A stretch of DNA of 40,398 nucleotides from Schlesneria paludicola DSM 18645. Lineage in GTDB: Bacteria; Planctomycetota; Planctomycetia; Planctomycetales; Planctomycetaceae. The notes under the pieces were generated by a model. The model had not been told where the DNA came from and ran no database searches. It saw nothing but the letters and a program-made list of their open reading frames with translations. Numbering within the stretch: position 1 is the first letter of the stretch; each line of letters opens with the position of its first letter. The stretch spans positions 1 to 40,398 of the forward strand of contig CAMAYU010000032.1 in the NCBI GenBank assembly GCA_945862235.1, given 5' to 3'. Of the stretch, positions 16,091-24,468 are shown piece after piece. The position numbers were made by a program, and so were the translations under genes.

Positions 16091-17458
16091 TCAGAACAAC
16101 TCGTCAATCGGCTTGCCGAAGGGAAGAACGGGGTGAGGGCGGCCAGCGTGGTCGGTGTAGTTGATCGTGGGATCGACACCGAGGTGGCGATAGACCGTGG
16201 CGAGGACATCCTGCGGGTGCTTTGGGTTGTCTCGGACGGTGGCGGCTTGGGAGTCGGTCGAGCCGATGGCTCGGCCCCCTTTGACTCCGCCTCCCGCCAG
16301 TGCGGCGCTGAAGGCGCTCATCCAGTGATCGCGGCCAGCGGTCGCGTTGACTCGCGGCGTGCGGCCGTGCTCGCCCCAAGCGACGACCAGCGTCGTGTCG
16401 AGCAACCCGCGCTGGTCGAGGTCTTCGATGAGCGCCGAATAACTTTGGTCGAATGGTGGCAGGAAGCCGTTCTTGAGCGACCAGAAGTTGTCGTCGTGCG
16501 TGTCCCACCAGCGCAGATCGACGGTGACGAGGCGGACTCCCGCTTCGACCAGCCTTCGCGCAAGAAGTAGTCGCTGGTTCCAGCCGGGGTTGTCTCCCCC
16601 TGCTCTCATCCGGGGCGTGTATTGCGGGGGATAGCCGTAGCGGTCGCGAGTCACCTGCGATTCGGAATCGAGATCGAAGGCCTGTCGCACGCGGGGGCCG
16701 GTGATAATTTCCCACGCCTGACGCTGGTACGAGTCCATCGCGCCGAGCGTTCCCGTGTGATCGACATCGCGGCGAATCCGATCGAGCGCGTCGAGCAACC
16801 GACGGCGATCGGCCGTCTGGTCCACGGCCACTCCCTGCGGGACGGCGAGATTCGGAACCTCAAACTTCTGCCCCTTGGCTGCCGGGTCGGCCATCGTTTG
16901 AAACGGTTGGCACGCCGCCCCGAGGTACGCCGATCCCGTGCCGGGGATCATGCGCGGGACCATGACATACGCCAGCATCGTCGGGTCGATGTGCTGCAGT
17001 TGTTTGGCGACGACCGACCCCATGCTGGGATGCGCGTTCTCATTCTCGACCTTCCCCGGAGCGTGTCCCGTGAAGACGACCTGATCGCCGCGTGAATGAC
17101 TGACATCGCCGTATTCGGGCGGATGCTGGAGGCTACGGACGATTGACCACTTGTGCATGATCGCGGCGGTCTGCGGCAGGAGTTCGCAGATTTGAAGGCC
17201 CGGCACCGAGGTGGGGATCGGCTTGAACTCGCCCCGAATCTCGACCGGTGCGTCGGGCTTCATGTCCCACGTTTCGAGCTGACTCGGCCCGCCCCGCATG
17301 TGCAGGATGATGACCGAATTCTTTCGCCGGGCCGCCGGATTCCGGGACTCAGCCCGAGCCTGCGATCGCAACACGTCGGATAGACTCAGGCCCAAGCCAC
17401 TCAGCATCCCGACATTGAGCAAGCCGCGACGATTGATGTGGAGATCGCGTGAATTCAT
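16091..17458 (-). CDS. DUF1501 domain protein
   Basis: A 455-residue protein of the DUF1501 family, part of the alkaline phosphatase/sulfatase-like fold. A twin-arginine-like leader (INRRGLLNVGMLSGLGLS) suggests export in folded form. Family hallmarks are ILHMRGGPSQLETWDMKPDAP, IRGEFKPIPT, the middle LLLARRLVEAGVRLVTV, WDTHDDNF, VVAWGEHGRTPRVN, GRDHW, and the end VYRHLGVDP/DHAGRPHPVL. Planctomycetes carry dozens of copies, usually next to a DUF1549/DUF1553 cytochrome-like protein. No such partner is adjacent here. The biochemical role of the family is not established. GAGAG lies about 8 bases before the ATG. Confidence 0.93.
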   Translation of the reverse strand: MNSRDLHINRRGLLNVGMLSGLGLSLSDVLRSQARAESRNPAARRKNSVIILHMRGGPSQLETWDMKPDAPVEIRGEFKPIPTSVPGLQICELLPQTAAIMHKWSIVRSLQHPPEYGDVSHSRGDQVVFTGHAPGKVENENAHPSMGSVVAKQLQHIDPTMLAYVMVPRMIPGTGSAYLGAACQPFQTMADPAAKGQKFEVPNLAVPQGVAVDQTADRRRLLDALDRIRRDVDHTGTLGAMDSYQRQAWEIITGPRVRQAFDLDSESQVTRDRYGYPPQYTPRMRAGGDNPGWNQRLLLARRLVEAGVRLVTVDLRWWDTHDDNFWSLKNGFLPPFDQSYSALIEDLDQRGLLDTTLVVAWGEHGRTPRVNATAGRDHWMSAFSAALAGGGVKGGRAIGSTDSQAATVRDNPKHPQDVLATVYRHLGVDPTINYTDHAGRPHPVLPFGKPIDELF

Positions 17459-17582
17459 GAACGTATTCTCTCGATGGTTGAGCGGTGGGAGGGCGAGGGC
17501 ACGTTTGTCGCGAGGCGGGGAGCGAGCGGATTGTCGTAGTAGTTCAAATATACCTCACACGACTCCAATATGAGAGGTTTCC

Positions 17583-17662
17583 GTGCGGAGCGGCGTCAGC
17601 CCCCCGGTTCTTCTCAAGAGGGCTTACGCCCAAGAACCGGGGGGCTGACGCCGCCCCGCTCA
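17583..17662. repeat. Palindromic repeat, family A copy 3
   Basis: Inner arms CGGCGTCAGCCCCCCGGTTC and GAACCGGGGGGCTGACGCCG pair perfectly around CTTACGCC-containing sequence. Outer flanks (CACACGA, GAGAGG on the left; GTCTCAT, CGCGCGAGG on the right) match those of copies 2 and 4. It lies between the DUF1501 promoter side and the end of the metallopeptidase gene. Confidence 0.85.
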
Positions 17663-17738
17663 GATGTCTCATCGCTGGCCGCGCGAGGTACAAGCCAATT
17701 CGACTTCGTGACACGAGCATCGTGTCCATCAACGACAG

Positions 17739-19508
17739 CTATGGTTTGTTATCGACCTTCCAGAGCTGCTCGATGAGGGCGGCGATAGCGGGGTCGTGGG
17801 CTTTCAGTTCTGCGCGATGGAACGGGAAGAAGTCGTTGCGAGAGAAGTACGCTTCGGTGCATTCCGCAAAGTACTCCTTGTGATTGGTCAGAGCGTAGGC
17901 TTTGTCGAGACGCTTGCGGCCCTCAGAGTCTTGCCGCTGGACTTGGTCATACGTGCCGCTCGCTTTGGCGTTGTCGTAGGCGGCAATGATGCGTGCCTCG
18001 TCGTTGCCGAGAACGCGGTCGTGGTAGGCGTGGGCGAGTTCATGCAGGGCGAAGTTGGGCATCCGGCGCGTCTCGGCCTCAAAGATGCGGACGTTGGTGA
18101 ACTCGACCCCCTTCGCCATCGCGGGGTCGCGTTGGTGCTCGCGCAGCCAACCCGCATCGGGGTGATATTCGGCGCGGGGTGGAACGCCGAGGTACTCGGG
18201 CGAGAAGTAGAGCTTCACTTTTTGCAGTTCGGTGACGGCGGTCGCCGGAACGACGCGCACGATCTCGTCGAGCTGTCCCTGGAGCAGTTCGAGGGACTTG
18301 GCGGTGAGAGCCGGTTCCGTGGCGAGGAGGTCTTTGCTCACGAGTACGCTCCAGCCGGAGACGTTGCGCGTCTCACGCGAATTGGCGTGGCGGCTGCGAG
18401 CCTCGGCCTTGGCTCTGATCTCAGCCTTGATATTCGCGAGGCGATCGGGCCACTCAAACTTGGGGGCCTGGCCGGGGTCGTATCCGGCCAGGTGACCGGT
18501 CAGCCGCGTGGCGGGCTTCGTGTAACGCAGCTCAGTATCGCCGAAGACTTCGCGGCACAGCGCGGCGAGGCCGGGGTCGTATTCGATGAGCTGCGATCGC
18601 AGATGAACGTGGTTGTGATCCGTGTCGTTGATGCGGTTGTTGTCGAACCACGATTGCACTCCCTCGGCGAAGTATTCGTGGTGGTTCACGCTGGCGTACT
18701 TCCCCTTCCAGAGACCGGATTTCATTGCGTCGGCATACGCCCGTTCCACGCGCGCATCGAACGTGGGATCGACGTTCATCATCCCGCGCAAATGAATGTT
18801 GTGCGCGAACTCGTGGATCAGGATGTTTTCCTTCTCATACGGATCGCCGGGATAGCCGAGCAGGTTCTCTTCGGCGCACGAACAGAACGGATCGGTCTGA
18901 CTGCCGCCCAGGCCACGGGCGCGCGCGTCGTAATACTCGCGACCGGTGAACTTCGGAAAATCGGCGTGCGGCTTCTCTCCCAACCACGCGAACTCCGGCT
19001 GGTCGGTGGTGAACTCGTTGTGCGCGATGAGGCACATTCGCGAGCCGCTTTTGATCATCGCCGCCCGAACATCGGGCCGCTTCGCCAACAACATGTCGAT
19101 CAAGTAGACCGCCTCTTTCAACGCATACGGGTTCACGTTGGCCGAGGCCACGACGGGATAGCCGTGCGCATCCGCCCGCTGCGTGTAAAAGCTTGGCACG
19201 CCGTCTTTCGCCTGTGGGTCGTAGCGGTACGCCTGAACGGCGATCTCGGACGTGACGCTCACCTCTGGCTCGCCTTTCTCACCTTGAAGGGCAAAGCGAT
19301 GACCGAGAGTCGTCTCGATCACGAGATTCTTCCCGGTGGCGATCGTAGCGTGCTTCAAACGCTCGGTGTCACTCTTCAGCCAGAAGACCTCCGCGGGGTG
19401 AGTGCCACCGTTGATGATCTGCAACTTCGGACGAACCACCGGTGCGGCGTCAGCTCCGAATGTGGAGAGGCAGAGATTCGCGAGAACGAGGGACGCGATA
19501 CATCTCAC
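17739..19508 (-). CDS. Secreted protein with two HExxH metallopeptidase modules
   Basis: The frame is open from an ATG at 19667, but its first 50 codons run through a family A repeat and precede the signal peptide (CIASLVLANLCLSTFGADA). The GTG at 19508 is therefore preferred (589 residues); a TTG at 19517 is another option. Two related halves each hold a zinc motif and a downstream Glu motif: HEFAH (about 232-236 from the GTG) with NHHEYFAEGVQSWF, and HELAH (about 489-493) with NHKEYFAECTEAYF. The HExxH plus EYFAE pattern suggests gluzincin-type zinc binding in both halves, so the protein looks like an internal duplication with both sites intact. It is probably periplasmic or extracellular. 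The substrate is unknown. Confidence 0.82.
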   Translation of the reverse strand: MRCIASLVLANLCLSTFGADAAPVVRPKLQIINGGTHPAEVFWLKSDTERLKHATIATGKNLVIETTLGHRFALQGEKGEPEVSVTSEIAVQAYRYDPQAKDGVPSFYTQRADAHGYPVVASANVNPYALKEAVYLIDMLLAKRPDVRAAMIKSGSRMCLIAHNEFTTDQPEFAWLGEKPHADFPKFTGREYYDARARGLGGSQTDPFCSCAEENLLGYPGDPYEKENILIHEFAHNIHLRGMMNVDPTFDARVERAYADAMKSGLWKGKYASVNHHEYFAEGVQSWFDNNRINDTDHNHVHLRSQLIEYDPGLAALCREVFGDTELRYTKPATRLTGHLAGYDPGQAPKFEWPDRLANIKAEIRAKAEARSRHANSRETRNVSGWSVLVSKDLLATEPALTAKSLELLQGQLDEIVRVVPATAVTELQKVKLYFSPEYLGVPPRAEYHPDAGWLREHQRDPAMAKGVEFTNVRIFEAETRRMPNFALHELAHAYHDRVLGNDEARIIAAYDNAKASGTYDQVQRQDSEGRKRLDKAYALTNHKEYFAECTEAYFSRNDFFPFHRAELKAHDPAIAALIEQLWKVDNKP

Positions 19509-19523
19509 GCGACACAAAGTAAG

Positions 19524-19618
19524 AGGTTTCTGAGCGGGGCGGCGTAAGCCCCCCGGCTCTTGGGCGTAAGCCCTCTTTGGAAGAACCCGGTGGCTTACGC
19601 CGCCCCGCTCAGAAACCT
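19524..19618. repeat. Palindromic repeat, family A copy 4
   Basis: Arms AGGTTTCTGAGCGGGGCGGC and its complement GCCGCCCCGCTCAGAAACCT are perfect for more than 20 bases and continue with GTAAGCC/GGCTTAC. The outer CGCG-type flanks (around 19508 and 19629) repeat the layout of copy 2. It lies directly ahead of the preferred GTG of the metallopeptidase gene and would otherwise encode a foreign N-terminal extension. Confidence 0.9.
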
Positions 19619-19747
19619 CATCATGGACCGCGCGAGGAATCACAATCGGCAGAACGGATGTTTTCAAGAGACAGTTCCTTTTGAGGCCGACGCGACCGAA
19701 GCGAGACAGTCAGAGTCATAAGGCGAGCCGAAAGAGAAAGCAGACCG

Positions 19748-19785
19748 GTCACTCCGTGACCGGAATCTTCGAGTCACGGAGTGAC
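19748..19785. repeat. Short perfect palindrome (family F)
   Basis: GTCACTCCGTGAC (19748-19760) and GTCACGGAGTGAC (19773-19785) are exact inverted copies, and each arm is itself nearly palindromic. It lies in the 185-bp gap between the divergent ends of the metallopeptidase leader and the thioredoxin-like remnant. Confidence 0.7.
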
Positions 19786-19851
19786 TCGTCTACTTTGGGC
19801 CAGAAATTTGTTGCCGGTCGCCTAATCTCACATCAGTCGCTCGTTTCGGGT

Positions 19852-20328
19852 TTATTCTGACAGCACGGCCTGAAGCGCCGTGCGTAGCGGGTCGCCGAAC
19901 CGAGGACCTCCGCCGACGAACAGACGCGCCACTTTGCCGTTGCGATCGACGAGGACCGTTTGCGGGATCGAGGTCGCAGCGTATTTCTCGGCGACGCGGC
20001 CGTTGTTGTCGAGGGCCACGGTCGTGGTGAGCTTCAAGTGTTCGAGAGCCGTCTTCACTTTGTCGGGCGTCTCTTCGAGATTGATCGCGAACAACTCGAC
20101 CCCTTGATCGGCGAACTCATGCGTGACCTTGTCGATCTGCGGCATGAATTGCAGTCACGGGCCGCACCACGAGGCCCAGAAGTCGAGGACCACAATCCGG
20201 TTTTTGTGTTCGGACAGGCGGAATTTCTTACCGTCGAGCAGGTCGAGTTCAATCTCGGGCGCGGGCTTACCGAAGAGCGCCGCGTCTTGACCTTCCAGCC
20301 CTTCGCCTGACCCGACGTTGCCAATTCT
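19852..20328 (-). pseudogene. TlpA/ResA-like thioredoxin domain, 5'-truncated, with TGA in the CxxC motif
   Basis: The frame encodes [18 protein letters not shown], then [12 protein letters not shown], then TGA (20155-20157), then LQFMPQID and a complete thioredoxin C-terminus (FAINLEETPDKV; SIPQTVLVDRNGKVARL, with the cis-Pro). The stop sits exactly where the second Cys of WCGPC belongs. No ATG, GTG or TTG start precedes the domain before a stop at 20329-20331, and no signal peptide is present. The usual N-terminal part is therefore missing. TGA in a redox motif is also what a selenocysteine codon looks like, but the lost 5' end argues for a dead gene with TGC changed to TGA. A shorter product from the ATG at 20145 would lack the active site. 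The intact family reduces disulfides or carries copper-site redox work in the periplasm. Confidence 0.75.
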
Positions 20329-20345
20329 TCACAGATTCTTCACAG
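20324..20345. repeat. 11-bp tandem duplication
   Basis: ATTCTTCACAG occurs twice in a row, exactly at the point where the thioredoxin-like frame meets its upstream stop. It is similar in kind to the 10-bp duplication at 25641-25660. Confidence 0.8.
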
Positions 20346-20530
20346 AAACTCCCTGAATATTCGCGCATTTCGGCGTCTTGAGAAATGTCACTCAACGAAT
20401 TGCCATTGTTTGGTGATCGCCATCAGAAAAAAAATGGCCGCCCAAACGGACGGCTCATATATTCCCCAGTGTGTTTAATTCACCAAAATCAAGAGCGATA
20501 CATACAGTATTTCGGGGGAATGATCAGAAC

Positions 20531-22285
20531 ATGGATAGGTCTCAATTGATCGAAAATGAAAAGCGGCCCGTGTCGCGCAGAGACGTTCTACGACTTGGAG
20601 CGTCAGCTCTGGCGGCGACGGCTTTTGTTGGAATCGGCAGTCACGAATCGGGGGCGGCCAAGGGGCCGGGCAAGGGCGGAGGAAGTGCGACCGAAAAGTT
20701 GGGCAATGGCCCGACGACGCCATTTAAGTTCGTGCCATTTACCCAGAACTTGCCGATCGCTCCCATCAAGCAGCCGCTCAGCGTGGGCACTCCGCCTGCG
20801 GGCTTCGTTCCCGGCGAGGTCTTCCACGGAATCGCTCCCGAGTATTTCAACATCGGTTTCGATCGTTCGGCCTACGAGTTGTACCCGACCAAGTTCTAAG
20901 AGATGCGCATGCGTCGCGGGACGCAGGAGATTATTCCCGGTGTCCGGACACCGATCTGGGGATATGACGGCATCTCGCCGGGGCCGACCTTCAAGACTCG
21001 CGTTGGCGAACCTGCGGTTATTCGGCAGTGGAACGATCTTGACGAGGAAATGTCCGTCCACCTGCATGGCGGTCACAACCCGGCCCATTCCGACGGACAC
21101 CCCGCCCATTTGGTCCTGCCCGGCAAGGCGCGAGACTACTACTACACGAACTCGGTTCCGCGAGTAGGTGATGGAAAATCCGGACCGCTCGATTTTTCCG
21201 AGTCCCCCTCCACGATGTGGTATCACGATCACGCGATGGACATCACGTCGCACCACGTGATGATGGGCTTGGCGGGACTTTTTCTGGCGTTCGATGAGAC
21301 TGAGCAGGCACTCATCAACAGCAACGTGTTGCCCGGCGATCCGTGTGACATTCCGGTCGTTCTTCAGGATCGAACACTCAACGCCGACGGTTCGATCTTC
21401 TTCGATCCGCTGAACCACGATGGCCATCTCGGTGACCTGATGTGCGCCAACGGAAAGGTTCAGCCGAAGTTCCATGTCCAGCGCCGCAAGTATCGCTTTC
21501 GTTTTAATAATGGATCAAACGCGCGTTTTTATGAGTTGCGGCTCAGCAACGGTCAGCCGTTCATTGGTCTCGGAACTGACACGTGGTTGTATCCACAGGC
21601 CATCGAACGCCAGACCTTGCTGCTGGCAATGGCCAACCGGGCCGACGTGGTGATCGACTTCACCAACGCCCCCAACGAACTGTTTCTGGAAAACATCCTT
21701 CCTCAGCAGGACGGTCGTGGTCCAGGCGGAACCCTTACGGATCGCAACACGCAGATTCCAGGATTTCCGCTCATCAAGTTCGTTGTCGAGGGACCACCGC
21801 AACCCAACAACGCGACGGTCGAGGTGGGAACGCCTCTGCGCCCGCATGTCCCGATCCTGGCGAGTGAGATCGTTCGCACTCGCACCTTCGAGTTCGTGCG
21901 GCGCAAGGGGGCCTGGCAGATCAACAACCGATTCTACGAGCCCAATCTGGCCGACGTGTGTCCTACGATCGGTTCCGCAGAACGCTGGATTCTGAAGAAT
22001 CCAGGGGGCGGATGGTGGCATCCCATCCACATTCACCTTGAATCGCACCAGATTCAGAGCGTCGATGGTCAGATTCCGCCACTGGAAAACCGCTTCAAGA
22101 GCGATACGGCGCTGCTGGGCGCGGGCAGTGAAATCGAGATCTTCATGAAGTTTCGAACCTTCAAGGGCCCGTTCGTATTCCACTGTCACAACGTGGATCA
22201 CGAGGATATGCGGATGATGTTCACTTTTGATCCCCGCGTGAATCCGACCGAATCGCCACAGCCGATTCAGCAGTCGTTCCCCTAG
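20531..22285 (+). pseudogene. Multicopper oxidase (CotA/bilirubin-oxidase type) split by an in-frame TAA
   Basis: The full frame is 584 codons with a single TAA at 20897-20899 (codon 123); both parts are in the same frame. The first part carries a twin-arginine leader (VSRRDVLRLGASALAATAF) and the first beta-strands. The second part holds all copper ligands: HLHGGH, WYHDHAMDITSHH, HPIHIHLESH and HCHNVDHEDM. The intact enzyme would oxidise phenols, bilirubin-like compounds or metal ions with reduction of O2 to water, outside the cytoplasm. The stop falls where Tyr (TAC) or Gln (CAA) would fit the family (F-stop-EMRMRRGTQ). The downstream ATG at 20903 could give a copper-complete but leaderless protein. 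The ligands are otherwise intact, so the lesion is recent or an error. A GGGGGA motif precedes the ATG at 20531. Confidence 0.85.
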
Positions 22286-23291
22286 CAGGCGGAACGATGC
22301 CTGAGTGCGTCCCGCGGGTTGCGCGGGACGCACCATTCCAACGCCCGATGCTCAACCGTTCGAGTCGAACGTCACCGCTCTTGTTGGTGAGTTGCAAGCC
22401 ACCCAGCGTTTGGGGCTTCGCAGTCGTGACCGTCGGATCGGCGAGCTTCACTCCACCAGAGGAGAAGACCAGCAACTGGCCTTTCGGCTGATCGAGGAAC
22501 GCCCGCAAATGAACGCGGCCCGGTCCCGACTGAGCCGGCTGCAAGCTGGTGAGATCGGCTTCTCGTTCGGTCTCGCGCTGCACGATCAGTTCGTTCTCCC
22601 AGACCTCGAACCGGAACGCTCGCAGCGCCGATTTGGAGTTGCTCGTGCGCAAAGCCAACTCAAAATCCGGTTTGCCCTTCCACGACAATTCGAACTCGAT
22701 CCGAGCCAGCGTGGGAAGCTTGAGGTCATGCTGCAGAATCGCGCCGCTCTGGTCTGATCGGAGATGCCCCGACTCTTCACGCCAAGCTTTCGCCGTGCCC
22801 AAGGTCGCCCAGCCTTTCAAGCCACTTGGCCCAGAGAACAAGAGTTCGGTGCCACCCTGCCAGCGATACATCCGTCGCAGGAGCGACTTCTCCACATGCA
22901 GCCGCCCAATTCCCGAGACCTCAATCGCCGCTGCGTCACCCTGCAATGCGACGAACGCCCCAAACAGCATGTCGCTACCCGCCAGCTCAAAACAGTAGGT
23001 CCCCTCGGGCTGAGCCAACTTCGCGGGGACCGGGAATTGAATCGTGTTCACCGTTTGAGTTGGGAACTCAAACGGAGCCAAGAACGCCGCTGACTGCCAG
23101 GCCAGCCGACCGCTGCCTGGTGAGTCCGCAAACCGTCCGGTGGCGTAGTCGCCGTTGGTGAGATGGATCAGGGCCGAGGCGACGTTGTCTGTTGGTTCCG
23201 CCGCGTGCGTCTCACAAGCCACCGAGATAACGACAACGAAACAGACGAGCCACATCAGCCAAGTGAAAGTTTGTGTAACGGACTTGCTCAT
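22221..23291 (-). CDS. Hypothetical exported protein, C-terminus replaced by repeat sequence
   Basis: The ATG at 23291 follows GGAG at about 10 bases and opens a signal peptide or membrane anchor (FTWLMWLVCFVVVISVAC). An upstream ATG at 23342 overlaps the stop of the previous gene and is a second option. The body has beta-rich, lectin-like stretches (ARIEFELSWKGKPDFELALR, FRFEVWENELIVQRE, GRVHLRAFLDQPKGQLLVFS) reminiscent of LamG/DUF1080-type sandwiches. After LERLSIGRWNG the frame runs into a GTGCGTCCCGCG palindrome and then antisense through the end of the multicopper oxidase gene. The last 30 or so residues are thus not original, and the gene is probably truncated. Last gene of the decayed minus-strand operon. 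Function unknown. Confidence 0.65.
   Translation of the reverse strand: MSKSVTQTFTWLMWLVCFVVVISVACETHAAEPTDNVASALIHLTNGDYATGRFADSPGSGRLAWQSAAFLAPFEFPTQTVNTIQFPVPAKLAQPEGTYCFELAGSDMLFGAFVALQGDAAAIEVSGIGRLHVEKSLLRRMYRWQGGTELLFSGPSGLKGWATLGTAKAWREESGHLRSDQSGAILQHDLKLPTLARIEFELSWKGKPDFELALRTSNSKSALRAFRFEVWENELIVQRETEREADLTSLQPAQSGPGRVHLRAFLDQPKGQLLVFSSGGVKLADPTVTTAKPQTLGGLQLTNKSGDVRLERLSIGRWNGASRATRGTHSGIVPPARGTTAESAVAIRSDSRGDQK
22305..22333. repeat. Perfect hairpin (family G) between convergent genes
   Basis: GTGCGTCCCGCG and CGCGGGACGCAC are exact inverted copies around a 5-base loop. It lies 20 bases after the multicopper oxidase stop, inside the 3' end of the opposing frame. No T-run follows, so termination is uncertain. 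Confidence 0.75.
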
Positions 23292-23331
23292 CACGCGGGC
23301 ACTCCAGTCGATGGTTGGCAGGACGCTGTGT

Positions 23332-24468
23332 TCATCGTTCATAGATCGGCAGGAACCGGTAATTCAGCGCCAGAGACAGCAGCGACAACGACGTGCCCAC
23401 GGTGGGACCAAACTGGCCTTGGAAGCTGCCGTCCTTCAGTTGGGGCGTTTTGAGTTGTCGCACCAACAGCTTGACCCACTTTTTCCACGCCTCGACATCC
23501 CCCTGACACCGCGATTGGGCTTGGTCGTAGCGCGTGTACTCGGCGTAGTGCTGTTGGGCCGTGTTTTCGAGCCGCTGCGTCAGATAGAACAGCGTCGCCT
23601 TGAACTGTTTGAGATCCTTCCGCCGCGCCACCGAATAGACGAGCGTCGCGATCGAGATGCGAGGGAAAGACTCATCGAAACCTCCGAAGCCGCCCGAGTA
23701 CCCGACCTACCCATTATCCGATGTCATGGACGTGAGGTACTTAATCGCCTTGTCGGTCACTTCATCGGGAACTTCGATTCCGGCATTCCGCGCGGCCAGC
23801 AATCCGACCAGCACCGCGCCGCTGACCGAGGTGTCGGCATCGTTGCTGTTGGGCGAGTACCTCCACGCTCCGAGCGAGTTCTCGTTCTGAGATGTAATCG
23901 CGGCGCGAACCGCCAATTCCAGCGACACGCCGATCGACCGCCTGTTCGTCTCCGACCCCGTCCACAAATTGCGGTCGTCCTCCGCTCCATACGCTTCGGC
24001 CAGTGCCAGCATCGCGAAGTTGTGGTGATACCTGCTGTTTCCGAAGAAGCCCGTTGCGGCGTTCTGCTGCGAGATGATGCTCCGCAACGCCTTCCGCACA
24101 GGATTGCTGTACAGCCCGAAGTTGGGGTCTTCACCGGAAGCCAGCAGCACTATCAGCGCCATCCCCGTGGCACCCGGCCCGTCCTGCCCTCCCGCTTTCC
24201 AATCGCCCGCTTCCGTCTGAAAACTCACGAGGAACTGCAGTCCGCGATCATAAATCTCACGGACATCGCGCCGGACCGCGTCACCAATCTTGATCGAGGG
24301 CGGCTGAGCCATCACGCGCGAGGGCATCGCCAAGCAAGCCGCCAGCGCGATGCCGTGAGCCAGCAATGCGACCCGTAAAATGGACACTCCTGCCCGTCCG
24401 GTTTTCGTTTGGAAAAGCGGTCGGGCAAGAATGCCCATCCTACAAATCGAACCGTGTTCGCCGCTCAT
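23332..24468 (-). pseudogene. Prenyltransferase/squalene-oxidase-repeat protein with an in-frame TAG
   Basis: Two open parts in the same frame are joined by one TAG (23707-23709). The first (24468-23710) has a signal peptide (VALLAHGIALAACLAMPSRV) and alpha/alpha-toroid repeats: GLQFLVSFQTEAGDWKAGG...GATGMALIVLLA and AWRYSPNSNDADTSVSGAVL. The second (23706-23332) continues VGYSGGFGGFDE...ISIATLVY to the end. Reading the stop as Gln (CAG) gives the smooth family-like sequence DNGQVGYSGG. The ATG at 24468 overlaps the TGA of the upstream gene, with AAGGGAAAGG ahead of it, but the first 27 codons come from a repeat (24386-24443); a GTG at 24387 lies just before the signal peptide. Such toroid proteins sit in planctomycete operons of secreted proteins; the biochemical role is unknown. 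Confidence 0.72.
24386..24443. repeat. Palindromic repeat (family H-like) at the start of the toroid gene
   Basis: ACTCCTGCCCG and CGGGCAAGAATGCCC pair imperfectly, and the end CCCATCCTAC resembles the arms of the element at 36749-36780 (GTAGGACGGGCA). It encodes the residues between the ATG at 24468 and the signal peptide. Confidence 0.6.

Noticed and set aside
17796..19547. A 583-codon plus-strand open frame
   Set aside because: It is antisense to the metallopeptidase gene, whose strand carries the signal peptide and both zinc motifs. The plus frame reads as low-complexity Val/Gly/Arg sequence, as expected from G/C-rich third positions.
20603..21475. A 290-codon minus-strand frame over the multicopper oxidase
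   Set aside because: The plus strand encodes all four copper-ligand motifs; the minus frame has none.
23155..24378. A 407-codon plus-strand open frame
   Set aside because: Antisense to the toroid protein, which is recognisable despite its TAG. Arg/Gln-rich composition marks a shadow frame.
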